NCBI GenBank assembly: GCA_029776225.1
Contig: JAKOTR010000098.1
Coordinates: 1-64,000 of the forward strand
From: Acidobacteriota bacterium
GTDB lineage: Bacteria; Acidobacteriota; Terriglobia; Bryobacterales; Bryobacteraceae
Direction: 5' to 3'
Length of the DNA stretch: 64,000 bases
Both the position numbers and the translations under genes were made by a program. This document shows, piece after piece, positions 44,804-52,250 of the stretch (its first letter is position 1; every line of letters begins with the position of its first letter). The notes below the pieces were generated by a model, which made no database searches, was not told the DNA's origin, and saw only the letters and a list, made by a program, of their open reading frames with translations.

Positions 44804-46678
44804 ATGAAATCACTCGAGCCAGCAACGGGATTGGAGTCCCATGGTTATCCGCGCCCACAATTGGAGCGCGCTGAATGGTTTTCGCTGAACGGTCTTTGGG
44901 ATTTCGCCATCGACCGGGAAGCGCGGTGGACAGCCCCCGAGCAAGTCGACTGGAACGCGAAAATTCTGGTCCCCTTCGCGCCGGAGTCCCCGGCCAGCGG
45001 CATCGGGGACACGGGGTTTTACAAGGCGTGCTGGTACCGCTGCACGTTTCTGATGCCGGAGAAAGACGGCAAGCGGCTGATCCTGCACTTCGGAGCGGTC
45101 GACTATCAGGCCACGGTGTGGGTGAACGGCAGCATCGCCGGGCGCCACGAGGGCGGGTACACCCCGTTCGAGATTGACATCACGGACCTCGTATACGGCC
45201 CGGGGGTGCAAACCATCGTGGTGCGCGCCGAGGACGACCCCGCCGACCTCTGCAAGCCGCGGGGCAAACAGGACTGGCAGTTGCAGCCCCACGGCATCTG
45301 GTACTACCGCACGACCGGCATCTGGCAAACCGTCTGGCTCGAGCGCGTGCCCGCCACCCATATCGCCTCCCTGCGGTTGATGCCCAACACCGAGCGATGG
45401 GAGATCGGGTTGGAAGCGAAGATCGCCGGCGAGCCGCAGAGCGGTCTCCGCCTGGCCGTCAAGCTGCGCACCGGCGACCGCGTGCTCGCCGAGGATGTGT
45501 ACACGGTGCTCGCCGGAGAGGTGAGCCGCCGCGTCGTGCTTTCCGATCCGGGCGTTGACGATTCCCGCAATGAGCTGCTGTGGAGCCCGCACAGCCCCAC
45601 CATCATCAATGTCGAGCTCACGCTCCAGAACGAAGCGGGCGAGACCATCGACCATGTACGCAGCTACACCGCCCTGCGCTCGATTTCGATCCAGGGGGAC
45701 CGCTTCGTTCTGAACGGGCGTCCCTGCCAGTTGCGCATGGTGCTTGACCAGGGATACTGGCCCGAAAGCGGCCTCACCCCGCCCTGCGACGCCGCGCTGC
45801 GGCGCGACATCGAGCTTGCCAAGGCCATGGGCTTTAACGGCGTACGCAAGCATCAGAAGATCGAGGACCCCCGCTATCTCTACTGGGCCGACCATTACGG
45901 CTTGCTGGTCTGGGAGGAAATGCCCAGCGCCTACCGCTATAACAGGCAATCCATTCAGCGGCTCACGCGGGAGTGGCTGAGAGTGCTGGAGCGCGACGTG
46001 AGCCATCCCTGCATCGTGGCCTGGGTGCCGTTCAACGAGTCATGGGGCGTGCCCGACCTGCCCGACAGCAGCGCCCAAAGAAACTACGTGCGCGCGCTCT
46101 ACTACATGACTAAGACCCTGGATCCCACCCGGCCAGTCATCGGCAACGACGGCTGGGAGAGCGTGGCCACGGACATCATCGGCATTCACGATTACGACGA
46201 CGACCCGGACCGCATCGGCCGCCGCTACGGCAAGGAGGAGCTGGCGCCGCGCCTGTTCAAGCGGGAGCGTCCCGGAGGCCGCCTGCTGGTTCTCGAGGGC
46301 GGGGACCACGACAGCCAGCCTGTCGTGCTCAGCGAATTCGGCGGCATCGCCTATTGCAATTCCTCCGGGAACGGTTGGGGCTACACCTGGTGCCACACGC
46401 CGGAAGAGTTCGCCGAGAAATTCATGGATCTGCTGAGCGTCGTGCGATCTCTGAACGTGCTGGCCGGTTTCTGCTACACCCAGTTCACCGACACCTACCA
46501 GGAGGTCAACGGCTTGCTCTTTGCCGACCGCACGCCGAAGATCCCGATTGAGGACATCCGGCTGGCGATGGAAGGCCCGCAATGCGAGCACGACCAGCAG
46601 GTGGAATGGGCCTGGCGCGAGCGGTTGATGGAGCACCAGAGGCAGCACATCCTCGTGCCGCACGACTACACGCGGTAG
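44804..46678 (+). CDS. Glycoside hydrolase family 2 (beta-galactosidase/glucuronidase-like)
   Basis: A 624-residue GH2 with sugar-binding jelly-roll (FSLNGLWDFAID near 27), immunoglobulin-like middle domain, and TIM barrel from about residue 290. Acid/base Glu is in VPFNESWGVPD and nucleophile Glu in VLSEFGGIAY. No signal peptide, so it acts inside the cell on imported oligosaccharides. Specificity (galactosidase, glucuronidase, mannosidase) is not clear. Its last codons and stop are partly duplicated downstream. Confidence 0.88.
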   Translation: MKSLEPATGLESHGYPRPQLERAEWFSLNGLWDFAIDREARWTAPEQVDWNAKILVPFAPESPASGIGDTGFYKACWYRCTFLMPEKDGKRLILHFGAVDYQATVWVNGSIAGRHEGGYTPFEIDITDLVYGPGVQTIVVRAEDDPADLCKPRGKQDWQLQPHGIWYYRTTGIWQTVWLERVPATHIASLRLMPNTERWEIGLEAKIAGEPQSGLRLAVKLRTGDRVLAEDVYTVLAGEVSRRVVLSDPGVDDSRNELLWSPHSPTIINVELTLQNEAGETIDHVRSYTALRSISIQGDRFVLNGRPCQLRMVLDQGYWPESGLTPPCDAALRRDIELAKAMGFNGVRKHQKIEDPRYLYWADHYGLLVWEEMPSAYRYNRQSIQRLTREWLRVLERDVSHPCIVAWVPFNESWGVPDLPDSSAQRNYVRALYYMTKTLDPTRPVIGNDGWESVATDIIGIHDYDDDPDRIGRRYGKEELAPRLFKRERPGGRLLVLEGGDHDSQPVVLSEFGGIAYCNSSGNGWGYTWCHTPEEFAEKFMDLLSVVRSLNVLAGFCYTQFTDTYQEVNGLLFADRTPKIPIEDIRLAMEGPQCEHDQQVEWAWRERLMEHQRQHILVPHDYTR

Positions 46679-46720
46679 CGTTTCTCCCAACAGGTTAAAG
46701 GCGACTACACCCGGTAGTCG
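46663..46720. repeat. Near-duplicate of the GH2 3' end
   Basis: CGACTACACGCGGTAG (46663-46678, ending in the GH2 stop) recurs as CGACTACACCCGGTAG at 46702-46717, 15 of 16 identical. The second copy extends into a 7-bp hairpin (46702-46708/46714-46720). Confidence 0.75.
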
Positions 46721-46727
46721 TGTCTTC

Positions 46728-46765
46728 TGAAAAATTAAAAGCCCCAGGCTGGGAACCTGGGGCTT
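46728..46765 (-). terminator. Strong terminator in the convergent GH2/47008 region
   Basis: A perfect 10-bp stem AAGCCCCAGG/CCTGGGGCTT at 46739-46765. Read on the minus strand it is followed by TTTTAATTTTTC, so it mainly stops transcription from the right. An A-rich flank could also let it act on the GH2 transcript. A second hairpin GGCGACGG/CCGTCGCC lies at 46780-46801. Confidence 0.8.
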
Positions 46766-46866
46766 CACTCAGAGGGGCTGGCGACGGCTGGGTCCGTCGC
46801 CGGGGATGCTATGTAATAGCTAACTGATTTGAGTTTACACTAAATCGCATCCGATTGTCTTCATTC

Positions 46867-46947
46867 TTATAAAAAATTAACTGAAAAGCGTTAGTCAGTA
46901 TCCTTATCAAAAATTAACTGAGGCGGTATTAGCCGTAACGGCCTCAA
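46867..46947 (-). terminator. Tandem terminator-like hairpins with duplicated T-rich tails
   Basis: On the minus strand TGAGGC/GCCTCA (46947-46942 with 46925-46920) is followed by GTTAATTTTTGATAAG, and a second smaller stem ACTGA/TCAGT is followed by TAATTTTTTATAAG. The tails form a 19-bp direct repeat (46867-46885 and 46904-46922, one mismatch). They lie 60-140 nt after the 47008 gene stop. Nothing else is coded in 46679-47007. Confidence 0.6.
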
Positions 46948-47007
46948 AAGCAGGTACTTCGGCTTACTCCGACTTATATCCGCGCACGCGTCTATTGCGC
47001 ACCCCAC

Positions 47008-47610
47008 TTAGCGTTGCGAGTGGTATATCTTTACTCCCGCCAGCTTCTTTGCACGCTCGTAATCGGCCCGGAGCTGCCTCGTAATCTTATCCGCGACATC
47101 GGCACTTGCGCCCCGGAACTTACCTCCCAAGCTTTCCTGTGTCGTCGACCAGATCACATCGCCTTCTTTGTTGATCAGCCGCACAGCCGCCATGGCTTCG
47201 TGCCGGCGCTGGGAAACGTTCGACGATGCGTTCTCGCCGATTCCGGCGCTTGCATAGCCCCTGCTGCTGCGCGACGATCCCGACCCCACCGATCCCCGGA
47301 TGTTTACGCCTTCGTTGGAAGAGTAGTTTTCGGTGAAGACGAGGTCCTCGGCCGAACCGCGCAGGATGGCATCGGCCCGCTCGGGAGACTCGGTGATCAC
47401 GAACAGCCCGGCGCTGTGCAAGCTGCTCATAATCATGTCGCGCATCTGGGCAGCCGTTTCGCCTCCGGTCAACCGGTCGACATACACCCGGCGGATAGTT
47501 AGCAACTGTAAAAGATTTTGCCGCTCGAGAACCGCGTCCGGCATGGGCGGGGCCGGCTGAGGGGGCTCATCGGCAAGCAACAACGCCGCAAACACACACA
47601 TCAACAACAT
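47008..47610 (-). CDS. Secreted hypothetical protein
   Basis: A 200-residue protein with a hydrophobic start (LLMCVFAALLLA). A domain follows with VYVDRLTGGETAAQMRDMI and FVITESPERADAILRG, resembling proteins that compare or collect periplasmic stress factors; no family name is assigned. A Gly/Ser-rich loop lies at 100-125. Later HEAMAAVRLINKEGDVIWST is well structured. AAGGA precedes the ATG. It follows the 47614 gene by 3 nt and forms an operon with it. Confidence 0.7.
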   Translation of the reverse strand: MLLMCVFAALLLADEPPQPAPPMPDAVLERQNLLQLLTIRRVYVDRLTGGETAAQMRDMIMSSLHSAGLFVITESPERADAILRGSAEDLVFTENYSSNEGVNIRGSVGSGSSRSSRGYASAGIGENASSNVSQRRHEAMAAVRLINKEGDVIWSTTQESLGGKFRGASADVADKITRQLRADYERAKKLAGVKIYHSQR

Positions 47611-47613
47611 GAA

Positions 47614-48099
47614 TTATCCTTTACCTGCCTTCCGGGCCTCCTGATCCTGGTATTCCACCCTGCGCCCCGTCTTGGCTTCCAGACCTGCCAGCACCGGACG
47701 AATATGAGACTTGTCGACCTGCAAGACAATCGCCTGCTGCCTGCCCTCCTCGTCCGTGTAGCCTATGGTCAGAAAATGCTTTCTGCTCTTGCTCAGCAGC
47801 AGCAGCGGCGAGATGACGACGGCCATCGCGTAGCGGCGGCTGACCTGCTGCCCGTACTCGAGCAGGTTGACGCTCTCGTAGGGGATCCGCACTCCCGCCC
47901 TCTTTGTGTGGAAGATAAAAAACTCTTCATGGGTAAGATCAATTACTCCGCGACCGCCGCTCAGGGAAATGGTTCCGCCGACGAACTCAGCGCGGGCGCC
48001 GTTTTCCGCCCGGAGCGAAGGGGCGCCGGCCGCCATCAGTACGGCCAGTACGAAGGCGGAAATCACCGCGCTCTCATAGCTGCCGCATCGGCGCGCCAT
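47614..48099 (-). CDS. Secreted hypothetical protein
   Basis: A 161-residue protein with a signal peptide (SAVISAFVLAVLMAAGAPSLRA). The mature part has a beta-rich domain with THEEFFIFHTKRAGVRIPYE and a hydrophobic stretch AMAVVISPLLLLSKSRKHF that resembles PH-like or DUF-type envelope proteins. No catalytic motif seen. Cotranscribed with the 47008 gene and divergent from the MBL-fold gene. Function unknown. Confidence 0.7.
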   Translation of the reverse strand: MARRCGSYESAVISAFVLAVLMAAGAPSLRAENGARAEFVGGTISLSGGRGVIDLTHEEFFIFHTKRAGVRIPYESVNLLEYGQQVSRRYAMAVVISPLLLLSKSRKHFLTIGYTDEEGRQQAIVLQVDKSHIRPVLAGLEAKTGRRVEYQDQEARKAGKG

Positions 48100-48170
48100 A
48101 TAGGTATAGGTGCGTTCGCGGCGGCAAGCCTCTCAGAGATTTGGGGGAAACGCTGATACTATGGAAGGAG

Positions 48171-49127
48171 ATGTTGCCCAGATGGAACGGGGCGAGGCCG
48201 GCTCGTCGAGCCTGGCTGGGAGGGGCGGCTCTCGCCGGAATTTCAGGCATCGCAGCCTATGCCTATCGCGCAGCGCCGGCATTCTGGAAGCAGTACGCCC
48301 GGGACATGAGGCGGCCCATCATGAAGCCGCCGCGGGTGCCCGACCCGCACCGCTGGTCCGACCGCGGCCTGTTTGCCGCCTGGGTGGGACACAGCACGGT
48401 CCTGCTCAAGATCGACGGGTATACCATCCTTACCGATCCGGTTTTCAGCGATCACGCCGGCATTCATCTCGGACCGTTTTCGCTGGGACTCAAGCGGCTG
48501 GTGGCTCCCGCGCTGGATTTCGAGGACCTGCCGCGCATCGATCTCGTCCTGCTCTCCCATGCGCACATGGACCACACGGACCTGCCTTCGCTGCGCCGGC
48601 TCGAGAGCCGGCACACCTCGGTGGTGTGCGCCGTGCACACGAGCGACCTGCTGCGCCCGCCGCGCTACAGCCGCGTGACGGAACTCGCCTGGGGGCAGGC
48701 CGCGCGCTTGGGACCGGTCACGGTGCGCGCCGTCGAAGTGAATCACTGGGGCGCCCGCATGCGGACGGACCGCTACCGCGGGTATAACGGCTACCTGATC
48801 GAATCAGGCAGCCATCGCGTGCTGTTTGCCGGCGACACGGCCGCGACAACCGCGTTCCGCAAGCTGCGCACTTCGCGCCCGATCGACCTGGCGATTATGC
48901 CGATCGGGGCCTACAACCCCTGGATCCGCTATCACTGCACGCCCGAACAGGCCTGGCAGATGGCCAACGACGCGGGAGCGGATTTCGTGATGCCGGTCCA
49001 CCACCAGACGTTCTCGCTGGGCCGCGAACCGCTGATGGAGCCGATCGAGCGGTTCTACCGCTCCGCCGGCCACGAACCCGAGCGCATCGCGGTGCACCGG
49101 ATCGGCCAGGAATTCCGCTACGTGTAG
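48171..49127 (+). CDS. MBL-fold metallohydrolase (UlaG/NAPE-PLD-like)
   Basis: About 318 residues. An N-terminal hydrophobic segment (AWLGGAALAGISGIAAYAY) may anchor it in the membrane. The metallo-beta-lactamase fold shows WVGHSTVLLKIDG, the metal motif SHAHMDHTDLPSL, FAGDTAATTAF and MPVHHQTFSL. This combination is typical of YtnP/NAPE-PLD-like lipid or phosphodiester hydrolases. The start is uncertain: ATG 48171 has AAGGAG immediately before it, and an in-frame TTG lies at 48141. The true substrate is unknown. Confidence 0.85.
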   Translation: MLPRWNGARPARRAWLGGAALAGISGIAAYAYRAAPAFWKQYARDMRRPIMKPPRVPDPHRWSDRGLFAAWVGHSTVLLKIDGYTILTDPVFSDHAGIHLGPFSLGLKRLVAPALDFEDLPRIDLVLLSHAHMDHTDLPSLRRLESRHTSVVCAVHTSDLLRPPRYSRVTELAWGQAARLGPVTVRAVEVNHWGARMRTDRYRGYNGYLIESGSHRVLFAGDTAATTAFRKLRTSRPIDLAIMPIGAYNPWIRYHCTPEQAWQMANDAGADFVMPVHHQTFSLGREPLMEPIERFYRSAGHEPERIAVHRIGQEFRYV

Positions 49128-49148
49128 ACCGGCCGGCCCATGCAGGGC

Positions 49149-50735
49149 CTAAGCCAGCCAGCGGATCCCTTCCATCGTGTCGCCGTCGTTTCGTTCTCCC
49201 GTGATGAGGACGCTCACCCGCGCGGCGTTTGAGATCGCCGTCACGCGCAACACGAGCAGGTTCTCCCCGGAGCGTAACTCCAGCGGCGCGCGGAACTGCG
49301 CGACGCGATAGCGGGTCACGCTCTGCTCCTCCATAACGGTCTGGCCGTTCAGGCTCGCTGTGAGCTTGCCGCTCACGCCCGCCCAGAGAAATCCCTTGCG
49401 CGTGCCGGGGGAAATCACTCGTACCGCGGCGGCGTAGGTCTTGCCAGGCTCGAGCCCGCCCACAACCTTCGCGAAATCGAGCGTGTCGGTGCGCGCCGTA
49501 TGCCTGGTCCAGCTTGCGGGCGCCGTTTCGGGATTGCCGGTCACGCGCCACTCGCGGTTGCAGCGCCCGTACCAGTCTCTGGGTTTGCCCCACCGCCGCT
49601 CGAACTTGCCGGGATCGTCGCCGATGACGTCGATCGTGTTCAAATCGAGGCTGCCCATGTCCCGCTGCTGGGCCATGTGCAGAAACTCCATATCCCACGG
49701 ATTGAAGCCGAGCATCCGTGCCACCATGGCATCCACGGCGACCGTGTTTTCCCCTGCCAGAATCATGTTGCTGCGGATCATCTGGCCCCGCTGCCCGGTG
49801 CGGTGTTCGGCGTACTGCAGGCCGCGGATGCAGTCCACTACGTTGTAATCCGGCGGATGGAATGAGGCGAGGTCGGTGATGAAGGAATCGATGCGCCCCT
49901 CAAGAGAATGCTCGCGGTGCAGCACCGCATTCGCAAAACCGCGCTTCTCGGCGTAGACTTCGCGCGGCGCCGCGCCGACGAAGTTTTTCATGCAGCACGT
50001 GATTCCGCACCTGGCGTGAACCTTGGCTACCGGAACCGAGATCAGAAAATCGCACTCCACGATGGTCCTCGCGATTCCGTAATCGGAGCGTTCGCCGAAC
50101 GCGCCCACCCCCTTCGGGGTTTTCGGCACTTCGAGCCGCTTGATATTGCCCGACGCGTCCCTGAGCGCGTCGTAGTTCAAATCGACATAATCGAACTTCT
50201 TGTCCGGGAACTGCTTCGCGAAATCCGCGAGCATGTCGTTTAGTGACCCGCCCGTGCCGGAAAACTCGTCCGGTCCCCAATCGAAGGTGGAGGCGTCCAC
50301 GCGCTTCCCGTCCTGCATCACGACGGGGGCGTCCTCGGGGTCCTTGATTCCCCGGTAGCTGCCTCCCTCGGCGATGGTGATCCGCGCCGCGCGGGATTTG
50401 CGCGCCACGTACTCCAGCACCGCCCGCGTCACCCGCATGTCGGTTACGTCGCCGGTCGTGTAAGAGGATTGGGGACGCAGAAAGACGATGTTCGGTTTGA
50501 TGACGACCCACGAACCCGGCTTGATTTTGGCTTCGAGGCTCCCGGCGCGGGGCTTGCCGTACTCGATGGCCTTCCAGACCATGTCCCGCACACGCTCATA
50601 ATCGAGGGGATCGTCGCCGGAACTGGGCCGCGCCAGTTTGGAATGAGTGGAATGAACCAGACCTATGCGCTGCTTGAAGTCTGCGGCGGGCAGTGCGGCA
50701 GCCGCCGGCAGGAAGAGGAATTCGCGACGCTTCAT
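49149..50735 (-). CDS. DUF362 domain protein with probable Tat signal
   Basis: A 528-residue protein. The N-terminus KRREFLFLPAAAALPAA has the twin-arginine pattern. DUF362 occupies about residues 30-370, with WVVIKPNIVFLRPQ, the Cys-rich ARCGITCCMKNFVG, and VDAMVARMLGF. The C-terminal 130 residues form a beta-sandwich (SLNGQTVMEEQ). DUF362 proteins are related to iron-sulphur/tetrahydromethanopterin-type proteins, but the role here is unknown. The ATG at 50735 begins the Tat signal; the upstream in-frame extension lacks homology. Confidence 0.8.
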   Translation of the reverse strand: MKRREFLFLPAAAALPAADFKQRIGLVHSTHSKLARPSSGDDPLDYERVRDMVWKAIEYGKPRAGSLEAKIKPGSWVVIKPNIVFLRPQSSYTTGDVTDMRVTRAVLEYVARKSRAARITIAEGGSYRGIKDPEDAPVVMQDGKRVDASTFDWGPDEFSGTGGSLNDMLADFAKQFPDKKFDYVDLNYDALRDASGNIKRLEVPKTPKGVGAFGERSDYGIARTIVECDFLISVPVAKVHARCGITCCMKNFVGAAPREVYAEKRGFANAVLHREHSLEGRIDSFITDLASFHPPDYNVVDCIRGLQYAEHRTGQRGQMIRSNMILAGENTVAVDAMVARMLGFNPWDMEFLHMAQQRDMGSLDLNTIDVIGDDPGKFERRWGKPRDWYGRCNREWRVTGNPETAPASWTRHTARTDTLDFAKVVGGLEPGKTYAAAVRVISPGTRKGFLWAGVSGKLTASLNGQTVMEEQSVTRYRVAQFRAPLELRSGENLLVLRVTAISNAARVSVLITGERNDGDTMEGIRWLA

Positions 50736-50838
50736 GAGCACAGTATCCTGAGACAGTATACCTGCCCAGGCCTCTCGTGAAGGAAGTTGAGGGCTTGGTT
50801 CCCCCAAGCGGAGGACGGATCCGGCGTGCCGGCGTTCG

Positions 50839-52155
50839 TTATTGCTGGGGCTGCGCCTGCGAAGCTGCCGGGCCTGCGAATCTCTCGATCTCGGTCAACT
50901 GCCTGCGGACCAGGTCGGCATCCTGCGCGTTCGGGGCGTGCTGGAGGTACCCCCTCAAATACTGCGCCGCGCCCACATAATCACGCTTGTTGGCCAGAAT
51001 GATGCCCAGCACGTGCTGCATCTTCGGCAACTGGTTCTGGGTGTCCAATTTTATCCCTTCGCGCGCGCTTCTCTCGGCGGCATCGTATCGGCGGAGGTTG
51101 AAATTCGCCACCGAATTGTAGAAGTACGCGGGCGGGAAATCGAATGGGTCGAGCCGCAGCAACTCGGCGGTGTATCTCTCCACGTCCTCCCACTTCCCTT
51201 CGTTAGCCGATATCACCGCCATTTGCATGTAGGGTTTGAGGAACTTCGGATCCGCCTCCAGAGACTTCTCGTAAGCGGCGCGGGCTTGCTCGACGTTCTT
51301 CTGCTCATGGTAGACCTGGCCGAGCTCGAACCATGCGGCGGCATACTTCGGGTAGATCTGGACGGCCTTCTCCAGGTTCTTTTGCGCGTCGGCCCACTTC
51401 TTTTTCTTGAAAGCCTCGACTCCTTTCTCGTAGGCTTTCTTTGCGTCCTTCGGAGCTTCCAGGCTGGTGATGCTGATGGTGGTGCCCTCGACATTACCCA
51501 GGCGGCGCAACACTATGACGCCGACGTCCGGATTGTCCAGGGGCCTCCTCCCGGCGAGGCTCAGCAGGTCCGACCGGTAGCCGGCCAAGCTTGCCCGCAG
51601 TTCACATCCCATCAAGTTACCCGCCACACCGCGGCCGACCGGCCCCATGCCGCCCCTGGTGTCGCCCAAGCCGCCCATGCTGCCGCCGGCTCCCATCGGC
51701 ATTTGGCTGTCGAACGTGCTCGTGCTCGCGTCCATCATCAAGTGCGTGTTCTGTCCCCACTGGAAGCTGAACCGCCCCTTGGAATCGGTGTAGGCCTGCT
51801 GTCTCGCAATTCCGTTGCAGACGCTTTCGATGATCACCGGCTCCGGCGGTGGCGTGCCGTCTTCCATCAACACACGACCGGAGAGGTAAATCGGCCGGGG
51901 CATTTCAGAAGGAAAAGGCTGTCTTTGCCGTTCCCTTTCCCGGCCGAAGTCGGGCTCCCTGGGAGTTGGCGTGGGAGTTGGCCGCGGAGTGGGAGTCCGC
52001 GATCCGGCGCCGGCGCCCCCGCCGGGTCCGCCCGGACCCGTGCCGCCGCCCGACGGCGGGGCCGGAGTCTGGCCGCCCTGCTGCCCGGTGACCGGAACGG
52101 CGCATACCGCCAGTCCGATCGCCACCACTGCCGTTGAAAACAAGGGATTTCGCAT
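50839..52155 (-). CDS. Secreted protein with carboxypeptidase-like domain and TPRs
   Basis: A 438-residue exported protein (RNPLFSTAVVAIGLAVCAV). A Gly/Pro/Thr-rich linker (residues 28-85) leads to a CarboxypepD_reg-like beta domain (YLSGRVLMEDGTPPPEPVII ... AYTDSKGRFSFQW). From about 235 there are at least four TPRs (KKAYEKGVEAFKKKKWADAQ; YAAAWFELGQVYHEQKNVEQ). It probably scaffolds envelope proteins. Divergent from the DUF2339 gene. Confidence 0.82.
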   Translation of the reverse strand: MRNPLFSTAVVAIGLAVCAVPVTGQQGGQTPAPPSGGGTGPGGPGGGAGAGSRTPTPRPTPTPTPREPDFGRERERQRQPFPSEMPRPIYLSGRVLMEDGTPPPEPVIIESVCNGIARQQAYTDSKGRFSFQWGQNTHLMMDASTSTFDSQMPMGAGGSMGGLGDTRGGMGPVGRGVAGNLMGCELRASLAGYRSDLLSLAGRRPLDNPDVGVIVLRRLGNVEGTTISITSLEAPKDAKKAYEKGVEAFKKKKWADAQKNLEKAVQIYPKYAAAWFELGQVYHEQKNVEQARAAYEKSLEADPKFLKPYMQMAVISANEGKWEDVERYTAELLRLDPFDFPPAYFYNSVANFNLRRYDAAERSAREGIKLDTQNQLPKMQHVLGIILANKRDYVGAAQYLRGYLQHAPNAQDADLVRRQLTEIERFAGPAASQAQPQQ

Positions 52156-52250
52156 GGTCGTAGCCTCGCGTTGGCTTCATTATGGCACAACACTGCCTTC
52201 TGAGCGCCCGTCTTTTCCCTCGCCACAGCGGTGTGGACTAGAATTAACCA

